DNA of 60,556 bases, from the NCBI GenBank assembly GCA_045119035.1, contig JBGVCU010000066.1, positions 1-60,556 on the forward strand, in the 5' to 3' direction. This document shows, piece after piece, positions 8,395-17,066 of the stretch. How positions within the stretch are numbered: the first letter of the stretch is position 1; each line of letters begins with the position of its first letter. This DNA comes from CAYVQA01 sp045119035. GTDB lineage: Bacteria; Bacillota_I; Bacilli_A; ML615J-28; CAG-313. The translations under genes were made by a program, and so were the position numbers. The notes under the pieces are model-generated. The model did no database searches and was not told where the DNA came from. It was given only the letters and a program-made list of their open reading frames with translations.

Positions 8395-9609
8395 ATGGAA
8401 AACAAATTATTAAATGTAAAAAAAGATTTTCCTGTTTTAGAAAATAATCCCAACTTAATATATCTAGATACAGGGGCAACATCACTTAAACCTAAATGTG
8501 TTATTGATAAACTTAATGAATACTATAACCAATATGGTGTTAATGTTAATCGTGGTGTATATGAATTAAGTTATAAAGCAACAGCTGAATATGAAGAAAC
8601 AAGACGTCTTACTGCAAAATTCATTAACTCTAAAGAAAATGAAGTAGTGTTTACTCGTGGAGCAAGTAATGGACTTAATTTAGTTGCTCAAAGCTATGGT
8701 ATGGATAATATCGTTGAAGGTGATGAAATTATTATTAGTGAATTAGAACATCATTCAAATGGACTTCCATGGCAAAATGTTGCAAAAATAAAAAACGCAA
8801 CGCTTAAATATGTTGAACTTGATTTAGAAGGTAGAATTACAGTTGATAACTTTAAAAAAGTTTTAACAAATAAAACAAAAGTTGTTGCACTTACATATGT
8901 ATCTAATGTAATGGGATATATTACTCCAATAAAAGAAATTATAAAACTTGCTCATGAGGTTGGTGCTATTGTTGTTGTAGATGCAGCTCAAGCAATACCT
9001 CATATGAAAATAGATGTTAAAGATTTAGATTGCGATTTTTTAGCATTTTCTGCTCATAAAATGATGGGGCCTACTGGATTTGGTATTTTATATGGTAAGT
9101 ACAAACATCTTAAAAATATGAATCCAATTGAATTTGGTGGAGATATGAATGATAATGTTGAGTTGTTTGATGTAACATATAAAGACGCTCCATATAAATT
9201 CGAAACAGGAACGCCATCTATTGCAGAAGCAATTGCTTTTAAAGAAGCAATTAAATATATTGAATCAATTGGATATGAAAATATTCAAAGACATGAAAAA
9301 TTATTATTAGATTATGCAATGAAAAAGTTACTTGAAATTGATGGGCTTGATATATATAACCCAACAACTGAAACAGGAATTATTTCATATAACGTTAGAG
9401 GAATTCATCCACATGATGTTGCAACAATCTATGATGAAAATAATATTGCCTTAAGAGCTGGACATCACTGTGCACAGTTAATTACAAAATGGTTAGGATG
9501 TTTAGGTACATTAAGAGCAACATTATATATATATAATGACTATCAAGATATTGATAAATTTATTGAAGTTACAAAACAAGCTGCTGAATATTTTAAGGAG
9601 TGGGTATAG
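8395..9609 (+). CDS. sufS: Cysteine desulfurase SufS
   Basis: 404 aa, full length for group II (SufS/CsdA) desulfurases. It removes sulfur from L-cysteine as a persulfide, using PLP. The PLP lysine is Lys222 in FSAHKMMGPTG and the persulfide Cys is Cys359 in RAGHHCAQL. The substrate and PLP segments ELEHHSNGLPWQ and VVDAAQAIPH are also present. AAAGGAGTTGATT upstream gives a good ribosome site. The stop codon overlaps the GTG start of sufU by one base. Confidence 0.98.
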   Translation: MENKLLNVKKDFPVLENNPNLIYLDTGATSLKPKCVIDKLNEYYNQYGVNVNRGVYELSYKATAEYEETRRLTAKFINSKENEVVFTRGASNGLNLVAQSYGMDNIVEGDEIIISELEHHSNGLPWQNVAKIKNATLKYVELDLEGRITVDNFKKVLTNKTKVVALTYVSNVMGYITPIKEIIKLAHEVGAIVVVDAAQAIPHMKIDVKDLDCDFLAFSAHKMMGPTGFGILYGKYKHLKNMNPIEFGGDMNDNVELFDVTYKDAPYKFETGTPSIAEAIAFKEAIKYIESIGYENIQRHEKLLLDYAMKKLLEIDGLDIYNPTTETGIISYNVRGIHPHDVATIYDENNIALRAGHHCAQLITKWLGCLGTLRATLYIYNDYQDIDKFIEVTKQAAEYFKEWV

Positions 9610-10061
9610 TGAATAATAATATAGATAACTTATATCGTCAAGTTATTATGGAGCACCATAAGAATCCTCGTAATAAAGGATTAGTTGAAGATGATTCATA
9701 TAAAGTATTACATCTAAAAAATCCTTCATGTGGAGACGATATTAAAGTGCAAGTAAAATTTGAAAATGATAAACTTGTAGATATCAGACATAATGGAACA
9801 GGATGTTCAATTTGTTGTTCGTCAGCTTCTGTTATGAGTGAAGTGTTAAAAAATAAATCAAAAGAAGAAGCAAACCTTGTAATTGAAGATTTTTATCGTT
9901 TAATTAAAGGTGAAGATGTTTTAGATGAAGAAGCATTAGATGAAGCTATTGTATATAGTGGAGTTGCTAAATTTCCTGCTCGCGTCAAATGTGCTACTCT
10001 TGCTTGGAAAGCAGTAGGTGCAGTTATTGTTGGAGATCAAGGAGAACAAATAGATGAATAA
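9609..10061 (+). CDS. sufU: Zinc-dependent sulfurtransferase SufU
   Basis: 150 aa from the GTG at 9609, with AAGGAG 8 bases upstream. An in-frame GTG at 9600 overlaps the ribosome site and was rejected. SufU takes persulfide sulfur from SufS. Conserved ligands are Cys41 and Asp43 (PSCGDD), Cys66 (GTGCSICCSSAS) and Cys128 (VKCATLAWKA). The 18-residue insert typical of SufU versus IscU is present between the second and third Cys. It overlaps sufS by one base and sufB by eight, so the three are translationally coupled. Confidence 0.96.
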   Translation: MNNNIDNLYRQVIMEHHKNPRNKGLVEDDSYKVLHLKNPSCGDDIKVQVKFENDKLVDIRHNGTGCSICCSSASVMSEVLKNKSKEEANLVIEDFYRLIKGEDVLDEEALDEAIVYSGVAKFPARVKCATLAWKAVGAVIVGDQGEQIDE

Positions 10062-11460
10062 TAACAAAGAAATTAACAACATAGTTGGTGATTATAAGTA
10101 TGGATTTACTACTGATGTTGATAATGTCTTTGATACAGGTTATGGAATAAATGAAGAAGTTGTTAGAACAATTTCTAAAATAAAAAATGAACCTGATTGG
10201 ATGTTAGAACATCGATTAAATGCATACAATCACTTTGCTAAAATGAAATGGCCATCATTTGGTCCAGATTTATCAAGTGTAAACTTTGATGAATACAAAT
10301 ATTATATTAAATCAAGTAAAAAAACAGAAAACGATTGGGAAAAAGTACCTGAGGCTATTAAAGATACGTTTGATAAATTAGGTATTATGGAAGCAGAACA
10401 AAAATACTTAGCTGGTGTTTCTACTCAATTTGAATCTGAAGTTGTATATCATAATACAATTGAGGAATTAGAAAAACTTGGAGTATTATTCTGTGATACA
10501 GATACAGCTGTTAGACTTTATCCTGAAATTGTAAAAGAATATTTTGCAAAAGTAGTACCATCTACAGATAACATGTTTGCTAGTTTAAATACTGCTGTAT
10601 GGAGTGGAGGATCATTTATATATGTACCAAAAGGGGTAAAAATAGAAAAACCTCTACAATCATACTTTAGAATTAACTCAAGAAACATGGGACAATTTGA
10701 AAGAACACTTATTATTGTAGATGAAGGCGCAAGTGTTCATTATGTTGAAGGATGTACAGCCCCTCAATATTCTGAGTATTCACTTCATGCTGCTGTTGTT
10801 GAAATATATGTTAAAAAGAATGGATATTGTAGATATTCAACAGTACAAAACTGGTCTAACAATATTATTAACTTAGTAACAAAAAGAACATATGTCGAAG
10901 AAGGTGGACATATGGAATGGATTGATGGAAATATTGGTTCAAGTATCAATATGAAATATCCTGCCTGTATTTTAGCAGGACCTTATGCAAAAGGAACAAC
11001 TGTTTCAATTGCATTTGCAGGTGCTGGTCAAATCCAAGATACTGGAGCTAAAATGATACACTTAGCCCCTAATACATCTAGTACGATTATCTCTAAATCT
11101 ATTTGTAGAGGTGGAGGAAAAACTAATTACCGTGGGCTTGTAAGACACTCAAGTAAAGCAATTAATGCAAAATCACATATTGAATGTGACACAATCATTT
11201 TAGATGATATATCTACAAGTGATACAATTCCAACAAATATTATTGCAAATGATTCATCATTCATCGAACATGAAGCAACTGTATCTAAAGTAAATGAAGA
11301 ACAACTATTCTATTTAATGAGTAGAGGTTTAACAGAAGAACAAGCAACAGAAATGATAGTAATGGGATTTATTGAACCATTTGCAAAAGAATTACCTATG
11401 GAATATGCTGTTGAACTTAATCAATTAATTAAACTTGAAATGAAAGGTTCAATCGGATAG
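10054..11460 (+). CDS. sufB: Fe-S cluster scaffold protein SufB
   Basis: 468 aa, full length. Family blocks include FVYVPKGV-type (here SFIYVPKGVKIEKPLQSYFR), SVHYVEGCTAP, TVQNWSNNIINLVTKR, SKSICRGGGKTNYRGLV, SHIECDTIILDD, and the C-terminal HEATVSKVNEEQLFYLMSRG that it shares with SufD. It forms the SufBC2D complex with the two genes upstream and receives sulfur from SufU. The start overlaps the end of sufU by eight bases. Confidence 0.98.
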   Translation: MNNNKEINNIVGDYKYGFTTDVDNVFDTGYGINEEVVRTISKIKNEPDWMLEHRLNAYNHFAKMKWPSFGPDLSSVNFDEYKYYIKSSKKTENDWEKVPEAIKDTFDKLGIMEAEQKYLAGVSTQFESEVVYHNTIEELEKLGVLFCDTDTAVRLYPEIVKEYFAKVVPSTDNMFASLNTAVWSGGSFIYVPKGVKIEKPLQSYFRINSRNMGQFERTLIIVDEGASVHYVEGCTAPQYSEYSLHAAVVEIYVKKNGYCRYSTVQNWSNNIINLVTKRTYVEEGGHMEWIDGNIGSSINMKYPACILAGPYAKGTTVSIAFAGAGQIQDTGAKMIHLAPNTSSTIISKSICRGGGKTNYRGLVRHSSKAINAKSHIECDTIILDDISTSDTIPTNIIANDSSFIEHEATVSKVNEEQLFYLMSRGLTEEQATEMIVMGFIEPFAKELPMEYAVELNQLIKLEMKGSIG

Positions 11461-11481
11461 TCCTATATTTAGGAGAAACAT

Positions 11482-12396
11482 ATGAAATGTATTTTTATAT
11501 ATAACCCAAATAGCGGTAAACAACAAATAAAAAAGAATATTGATTATATAGAAAATAGATTAAGAACTCGTTTTAAAGAAGTAAGAATATATGAAACTAA
11601 ATCTCAACAAGATCTAATAGATACTGCTGCAGCAAGCTGTGATATCTATGATGCTATCTTCTTTAGTGGTGGAGATGGAGCATTTAATAACATCATACAA
11701 GGTGTAATGCAAAAAGAAAAAAGACCACCTCTAGGATATATTCCTGCTGGGACTGTTTGTGATATTGGGCGAAATATTGGAAGTTCTAAAAAAATAAAAA
11801 AAGCTCTTGATATAATGCTTGATGGAGATATCATTACATATGATGTAGGTATATCAAATGGTAAATATTTCGTATATACATGTTCAACTGGAACATTCGT
11901 TTCAACAAGTTATCAAACATCAAGCAAATTAAAAGCAAAATTTGGTAAATTTGCTTACTATATTTCTGGTATATTAGAATTCTTTAGACCTACTATTAAA
12001 ACAATTGAATATGTTCATAATGGAAGAATTGTAAAGATTAACACTCCGCTTTTATTAATTATTAATTCAAGAAGTGTTGGAGGTTTTCCTGTAAATAAAA
12101 GAGCAAAAATCAATAGCGGTAAATTTAATATATATGTAATCAAAAATTCAAAGAATAAAATCTCAGGTGCAATTAATGTAATAAGATTTTATTTAAGAGG
12201 TTTTCTAGGACTTAAGCTTTCACCTGTTGCTCATTGCATTAAAGATACTGAATTTAAAGTAGTATCTCATGATAATATTTTATGGTGCTTAGATGGTGAA
12301 GAAGGCCCTAAAAACAATATTGAAGTAAAATATATTCCAAATGCATTTCAATTATATGTAAATCCTAAAATGTTAAATAGGTTTGCTAAAAAATAA
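11482..12396 (+). CDS. Diacylglycerol/lipid kinase-like protein, divergent
   Basis: 304 aa. It has the fold pattern of the DgkB/YegS family: N-terminal YNPNSGK, then FFSGGDGAFNN (GGDG at 63-66), then GYIPAGTVCDIGRNIG, and a C-terminal beta-rich half ending near LWCLDGEEGP, the usual place of the DGE catalytic motif. Two normally conserved positions differ: GGDGT is GGDGA, and GTxND is GTVCD. Activity as a classical DAG kinase is therefore uncertain, though DGE is kept. AGGAGAAACAT gives the ribosome site. It is 21 bases after sufB and is the last gene of the operon. Confidence 0.87.
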   Translation: MKCIFIYNPNSGKQQIKKNIDYIENRLRTRFKEVRIYETKSQQDLIDTAAASCDIYDAIFFSGGDGAFNNIIQGVMQKEKRPPLGYIPAGTVCDIGRNIGSSKKIKKALDIMLDGDIITYDVGISNGKYFVYTCSTGTFVSTSYQTSSKLKAKFGKFAYYISGILEFFRPTIKTIEYVHNGRIVKINTPLLLIINSRSVGGFPVNKRAKINSGKFNIYVIKNSKNKISGAINVIRFYLRGFLGLKLSPVAHCIKDTEFKVVSHDNILWCLDGEEGPKNNIEVKYIPNAFQLYVNPKMLNRFAKK

Positions 12397-12404
12397 AAAA
12401 CAAG

Positions 12405-12433
12405 CAGTAATATAGTCTTATATTACTGTTTTT
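12405..12433 (+). terminator. Terminator of the suf operon
   Basis: Perfect 10-bp stem CAGTAATATA / TATATTACTG, loop GTCT, then T5. Confidence 0.9.
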
Positions 12434-12504
12434 ATTTATAATTAAAAATGTATGAGCCTTTAAATATTAAAAGAATAATAGATATTAATAAAAATGTATT
12501 AATT

Positions 12505-12533
12505 TTGACATCTTCTGTAGAAAACAGTATACT
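12505..12533 (+). promoter_or_regulatory. Promoter of the AbiE toxin-antitoxin operon
   Basis: Perfect TTGACA (12505-12510), 17-bp spacer and TATACT (12528-12533). It lies inside an upstream extension of the reading frame that begins at 12448, which proves that translation starts later. Confidence 0.88.
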
Positions 12534-12555
12534 ATTAATGAAAGAGGTGAATGAA

Positions 12556-13179
12556 ATGTTTATTGAAAAATTAAAAGAAAACTTTAAACTAAACGAACCA
12601 ATATTCACAAAAGAAATCTTAGAACTATTTAGTAACTATTCTAGAGCCTATGTCTTTAGATTAATTGAAAATGCAGTAGAAAATAAAGAAATAATTAAAT
12701 TTGATCTAGGGGTATATTATATTCCATATCTGACTGAAATCGGGTTATCAACAATTACTGTAGATGATGTTATGGTGAAGAAGTATATGAGAACCGATAG
12801 TGATTTTTATGGAATTTATAGTGGATTAACTTTATTAAACTACTTTCATGTTATTACACAAGTTCCACATACAAAAGAGATTGTAACAAATAATGAAACA
12901 ACACGATGCAGAAAAGTAAAATATCACGGAAGAGACTTTATTTTAAAAAAATCAAGATGTAAAATAACCAAAGAAAATTTTTATACATATGTAGTATTAC
13001 AACTATTTACTGAAGCTGGTATCGAAGAAGAAATGGATGAAAAATTAAAGCAACATATATTAGAATATATGAAAAACACCAATGTACATAAGAATGACTT
13101 AATAGAATTATCAAAACATTTTCCAGATAGAACTTTAAGAAATTTAATGAATAGCGGTGTGTTAAATGAAACTACATAA
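12556..13179 (+). CDS. AbiEi-like antitoxin / transcriptional regulator
   Basis: 207 aa from the ATG at 12556, with GAGGTG 6 bases upstream and the promoter just before it. The N-terminal 70 residues form a winged-helix-like segment (FTKEILELFSNYSRAYVFRLI). The middle GIYSGLTLLNYFHVITQVP matches the AbiEi antitoxin_2 region found next to AbiEii toxins. In type IV toxin-antitoxin systems of this kind the antitoxin represses the operon and antagonises the toxin without binding it directly. It overlaps the downstream gene by 14 bases. Confidence 0.8.
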   Translation: MFIEKLKENFKLNEPIFTKEILELFSNYSRAYVFRLIENAVENKEIIKFDLGVYYIPYLTEIGLSTITVDDVMVKKYMRTDSDFYGIYSGLTLLNYFHVITQVPHTKEIVTNNETTRCRKVKYHGRDFILKKSRCKITKENFYTYVVLQLFTEAGIEEEMDEKLKQHILEYMKNTNVHKNDLIELSKHFPDRTLRNLMNSGVLNETT

Positions 13180-14068
13180 AAATTTAATGTTATTTAATGA
13201 ATTAATTCACAAATGTTCTAAATATTATAATGTAAATAGTATTTTCATAGAAAAGGACTATTTTGTTGTTTTAATATTAAAAAATCTTATTGAAATGAAT
13301 GAAAATATTATTTTTAAAGGTGGTACTTCTTTATCAAAGTGTTATAAACTAATCAATAGATTTTCTGAAGATATTGATATCACATTAAATGGGAAATTTT
13401 TTTCACAAAGTCATAAAAGACAATTAAAAAAACAAATTATAGAAATATGTGATAAACAGAGTTTAAAAATTAACAATTTAGATGAAATACAAAGTAGAAA
13501 ATCTTTTAATTGTTATAAAATAGAATATAGTGATAATAACACTTTAAATTTCTTAAGTAATACAATATTACTTGAAACTTCATTTATATTAAAAAGCTTT
13601 CCAACACAAAAAAAGAATGTATCATCAATAATTAGTGATTATTTAATAAGTAATAATCAATTAGATATAATTGAAAAATATGAACTGTTCCCTTTTGAAA
13701 TAGAAACACAATCTCTTGAAAGAACATTAATTGATAAAGTATATATATTATGTGATAGTTATTTATCTAATAAAAAAAGAAGATTATCTAGACATATTTA
13801 CGATATTCATATGTTACTCAAGGTTGTAGATATTAATGAAGACTTTATTCATTTAATACAATTGGTAAAAAATGAAAGAAAATCATCCAAAATGTGCTAT
13901 TCATTATTAGATAATTATAGTATTAATGAATTATTATTAAATATTGTAACTTCAAATTATTTTAAAAAAGATTATAACGAATTAACAACCCTTATGTTAT
14001 ATGAGAAGATTGAGTATAATGAAGTAATAAAATCAATTAAAAAAATAATTGAATTAGATATATTCTAA
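13166..14068 (+). CDS. AbiEii/AbiGii-family nucleotidyltransferase toxin
   Basis: 300 aa. The nucleotidyltransferase core motif is FKGGTSLSKCY (50-60) followed by RFSEDIDITL (65-74), the GG(S/T)-DxD-like signature of DUF1814 toxins. The preceding FIEKDYF is also typical. Such enzymes transfer nucleotides to tRNA or other acceptors and block growth, giving phage abortive infection. It is paired and overlapping with the AbiEi-like gene, so the operon is a complete AbiE-type system. The Asn/Lys richness is similar to the local background. Confidence 0.88.
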   Translation: MKLHKNLMLFNELIHKCSKYYNVNSIFIEKDYFVVLILKNLIEMNENIIFKGGTSLSKCYKLINRFSEDIDITLNGKFFSQSHKRQLKKQIIEICDKQSLKINNLDEIQSRKSFNCYKIEYSDNNTLNFLSNTILLETSFILKSFPTQKKNVSSIISDYLISNNQLDIIEKYELFPFEIETQSLERTLIDKVYILCDSYLSNKKRRLSRHIYDIHMLLKVVDINEDFIHLIQLVKNERKSSKMCYSLLDNYSINELLLNIVTSNYFKKDYNELTTLMLYEKIEYNEVIKSIKKIIELDIF

Positions 14069-14072
14069 ACAA

Positions 14073-14096
14073 AAAAGCAGCATTTGCTGCTTTTTA
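14073..14096. terminator. Bidirectional terminator between AbiEii and superoxide dismutase genes
   Basis: AAAAGCAGCA / TGCTGCTTTT hairpin between converging genes, with T-rich flanks on both strands. Confidence 0.85.
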
Positions 14097-14097
14097 T

Positions 14098-14739
14098 TTA
14101 ATTTAAATACTTTAAACACTCTTCGTATTTTTTATTAATAATATTCCAATTTATAATATTACAAAAGTTATCAATATAGCTATCTTTATTATTTCCATAA
14201 TCATAAATATACGCATGTTCCCATAGATCTATACACATAAGTGGACATAGGTTAAATGGAACTGTAGTATCCTGATTATTTACTGGAAATAGTGATAATT
14301 CATTATGCTCATTACATACTAAGAATATATAACCTGATCCTTTAAATTTTTTTGATGTTTGTTTAAAATGATTTAAAAAGTTATTAATTGAACCATATGT
14401 TTCAATTAATTTTTGTTTTAAAGTTGAATTTTGTAATTCTTGTTTTTCTTTTCCCATTGATTCAAAATATATTTGATGGTTATATACACCACCAGCGTTA
14501 AATACAATATCTTTTATTGATTCATCGGGTAGTATGTTTTGATTAAATAGAAGTTCATCTAAACTTAGATTTTGTAAATTAGTTAAATTAGATAATTCGT
14601 TATTTAAATTATTTAAATATTTTAAATAATAGTCATTATAATGATTAAATAAAGTTTTTTCACTTATTTCAGGACTCAATTCATTTGGTAAATAATCGAG
14701 ATTAATTCTTTCAAATGGATAATGTGAATTAATATATAT
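14098..14739 (-). CDS. sodA: Fe/Mn superoxide dismutase, probable AUA start
   Basis: Converts superoxide to peroxide and oxygen. All four metal ligands are present. Numbered from the ATA at 14739-14737, they are His33 (FNHYNDYY), His88 (GGVYNHQIYF), Asp171 and His175 (DLWEHAYIYDY). GSGYIFLV and NNQDTTVPF also fit. The conserved N-terminal SOD segment (YPFERINLDYLPNELSPEIS) lies upstream of the first TTG (14679), so that TTG is too late. No ATG, GTG or TTG exists in this upstream stretch. The only good ribosome site, AGGAGGG (14752-14746), sits 6 bases before an ATA, giving 213 aa. An ATT at 14733 is the alternative. Metal specificity cannot be told from here. Confidence 0.9.
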   Translation of the reverse strand: MYINSHYPFERINLDYLPNELSPEISEKTLFNHYNDYYLKYLNNLNNELSNLTNLQNLSLDELLFNQNILPDESIKDIVFNAGGVYNHQIYFESMGKEKQELQNSTLKQKLIETYGSINNFLNHFKQTSKKFKGSGYIFLVCNEHNELSLFPVNNQDTTVPFNLCPLMCIDLWEHAYIYDYGNNKDSYIDNFCNIINWNIINKKYEECLKYLN

Positions 14740-14745
14740 AAAAAT

Positions 14746-14752
14746 CCCTCCT
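14746..14752 (-). promoter_or_regulatory. Ribosome binding site deciding the superoxide dismutase start
   Basis: AGGAGGG on the minus strand, six bases before ATA (14739-14737), with no canonical start codon at a usable distance. Confidence 0.75.
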
Positions 14753-14760
14753 AAATTAAT

Positions 14761-14813
14761 ATATGAATAGTTTTAATTAATTAGAAGTTCATAAATAAAA
14801 TAGATATTCATAT
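14761..14813. promoter_or_regulatory. Inverted repeat in the divergent sod/hydrolase intergenic region
   Basis: ATATGAATA (14761-14769) and TATTCATAT (14805-14813) form a perfect 9-bp inverted repeat between the two divergent genes. It could be a shared operator or promoter-proximal site. The AT-rich background lowers confidence. Confidence 0.35.
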
Positions 14814-14836
14814 ATTATATTTGAGGAGAGATTTAG

Positions 14837-15592
14837 TTGTATTATGAATTTGGTGATTATGATATATATTATGAAATTATAGGTTCAAAAAATTGTAAAA
14901 ACAATATTATCTTTTTACACGGATGGGGAAGTAATTTAACATCATTTAATAAACAAGTAGAATGTTTTAAAAATTTATATAAATTATACTTAATAGATTT
15001 TCCAGGATTTGGTTTATCAAGTGAAGCAGAGGAAGATTTTATATTAGATGATTATGTATCATTATTAAATAATTTTATAACTGATTTAAAAATTAATGAT
15101 CCAATAATTATTGCACATTCTTTTGGAGGAAGAGTATTAATTAAATATGCTAGTAGGAATAAAGTAAAAGCATGTATATTTATAGCAAGTGCAGGTATTA
15201 AACATTATAAATTTAAGAAAACTTTTAAAATAATAAAATATAAATTAAAGAAAAAATACTATAAGATTACTAAAAACTATTTAAAATATAATTTACTTAT
15301 TAAAAATAGCGGAAGTAGTGATTACTTAATGTTAACGGATAAAATGAAAAAAGTTATGAATAATGTTATAAAAATTAATTTAAAGAACTACTTAAAAGAT
15401 ATAAAAAGTAAGACTCTTCTTATATGGGGTAAATATGATACAGAAGTTCCAATAAAAGATGCATTTACATTTAAGAAAAAGATCAAAAATTCTACACTTT
15501 ATTTATTTAATGGAACACATTTTATTCATAAAGAAAAAGCAAATGAGGTAAATGAAGTAATAGATAGATTTATAAGTGATTTAGATGATTAG
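14837..15592 (+). CDS. Alpha/beta hydrolase
   Basis: 251 aa, TTG start with GAGGAGAG 6 bases upstream. Classical fold markers: oxyanion segment FLHGWGS (27-33), nucleophile elbow AHSFGGR with Ser95, acid in LIWGKYDTEVP and His in GTHFIHKE. The substrate is unknown. It overlaps the MurF-like gene, so it belongs to a three-gene peptidoglycan operon. Hydrolases of this family are recurrent companions of mur/ddl genes in Erysipelotrichia-like bacteria, but the reaction there is not established. Confidence 0.88.
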   Translation: MYYEFGDYDIYYEIIGSKNCKNNIIFLHGWGSNLTSFNKQVECFKNLYKLYLIDFPGFGLSSEAEEDFILDDYVSLLNNFITDLKINDPIIIAHSFGGRVLIKYASRNKVKACIFIASAGIKHYKFKKTFKIIKYKLKKKYYKITKNYLKYNLLIKNSGSSDYLMLTDKMKKVMNNVIKINLKNYLKDIKSKTLLIWGKYDTEVPIKDAFTFKKKIKNSTLYLFNGTHFIHKEKANEVNEVIDRFISDLDD

Positions 15593-17066
15593 TCTAATAT
15601 ATATTCTTTTTTCAATTTTATTTATATATAATTCATATTATTTATTTTTATATCTTCAAGAAGAACATTATTATTTAAATAGGTTTAAAAAACATATATT
15701 TTATTATTATAAAAATAATATATTTTTGTTTTTATTAATCTTCTTATTATATATAGACATATATTTATTTTTCACCTTTTTAATATTACATGTATTATAT
15801 AAATTAATACATTTAAAAAAAGTAATTATTAAACTAAAATTTACTAAAAGAATTAATAGAATATTATTTGTTTATCTTTTACTATATATAATTCCACAAA
15901 TAATATTTAAAAACATTTATGTAAACATAATATTACATATATTACTTCCTATAAATATAATACTTTCTGTAATATTACTTATTCCTATTGAAAAATGCAT
16001 AATGAAAAAATACTATAATATAGCTTTAAATAAATTAAGTCAAAATAAAGATTGTAAAAAGATTCTTATTACAGGATCTTGTGGTAAAACAACTGTAAAA
16101 AATATTATATATAATTTAATAAAAGAAAATTACTATGTTTTAAAAACACCTAAATCTTATAATACACTTCCTGGGATTTTAAAATTTATCAATGAAGAAT
16201 TTAATAATAATGTAGATATCTTAATAATTGAAGCAGGAGCATGTCAAAAAGGAGATATAGATGAAATATGTGAACTTATTAAACCAAATATCGGAGTAAT
16301 CACAGAAATAACAGAACAACATTTGGAATCTTTTAAAACTATTGAAAATATAATAGATACAAAATGTGAATTAATAAAATATATAAATAATAATAATTTT
16401 TTTATTTATAATATGGATAATCTTTATTTAAAAAATAAATTTATTAATACTAAATATATAGGAATTACAAGTTCTTGTGTTCAAATAAATAAAATGTTAC
16501 CAAATCTAGAATTTATTTATAATAATACTATATATAAATCTTCCTTATTAGGAATTCATCAAATTACTAATATTTTAATTTCATTTGAGGTAATAAATTG
16601 TTTAGAAAAACTTGGTTTTGTTTTTAAAAAGGAAGAATTATTATATAATTTAGAACAAATGAAATGCGTAAAGAATAGATTAGAATATCAAAAAGTAAAT
16701 AATATTGATATATATAATGATTCATATAATTCAAATAGAATTGGTTTTATTAATGCAATAGAATTATTATCACATGCAAATAATAAAAAAGCAATAATCA
16801 CACCAGGAATTGTTGAACTTGGTAAATGCGAAAAAATCATTAATGAAGAAATTGCCTATAAAGTTAGTAAAGTATTTGATGAAATATATTTAGTAAGTAG
16901 TGAAGTAACTATTTATTATATTAATGTATTTAAAAAATTAAATATTAAGTATTATTTATTTGATAAATTTATTGATGCGTATAATCATTTACTAAACAAT
17001 AATTTAGGTGAATTGATTAGTTTATTAATTGAAAATGATGTAATGGATATATATAAAGAAAGGTGA
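15585..17066 (+). CDS. Membrane-anchored MurF-like Mur ligase
   Basis: 493 aa. About 140 N-terminal residues form several hydrophobic helices (roughly 1-24, 44-76, 92-135), replacing the usual soluble MurF N-domain. The ATP-binding P-loop ITGSCGKTTVKN (162-173) and the central block IIEAGACQKGDIDEICELI and VGVITEITEQHLESF-like residues (here IGVITEITEQHLESF) follow. A Mur C-terminal domain with NDSYNSNR ends the protein. It is predicted to add D-Ala-D-Ala (or a related amino acid) to the UDP-MurNAc peptide. The next gene, ddl, makes that dipeptide. It overlaps the upstream hydrolase by eight bases and ends in TGA inside the ddl ribosome site. Confidence 0.87.
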   Translation: MISLIYILFSILFIYNSYYLFLYLQEEHYYLNRFKKHIFYYYKNNIFLFLLIFLLYIDIYLFFTFLILHVLYKLIHLKKVIIKLKFTKRINRILFVYLLLYIIPQIIFKNIYVNIILHILLPINIILSVILLIPIEKCIMKKYYNIALNKLSQNKDCKKILITGSCGKTTVKNIIYNLIKENYYVLKTPKSYNTLPGILKFINEEFNNNVDILIIEAGACQKGDIDEICELIKPNIGVITEITEQHLESFKTIENIIDTKCELIKYINNNNFFIYNMDNLYLKNKFINTKYIGITSSCVQINKMLPNLEFIYNNTIYKSSLLGIHQITNILISFEVINCLEKLGFVFKKEELLYNLEQMKCVKNRLEYQKVNNIDIYNDSYNSNRIGFINAIELLSHANNKKAIITPGIVELGKCEKIINEEIAYKVSKVFDEIYLVSSEVTIYYINVFKKLNIKYYLFDKFIDAYNHLLNNNLGELISLLIENDVMDIYKER

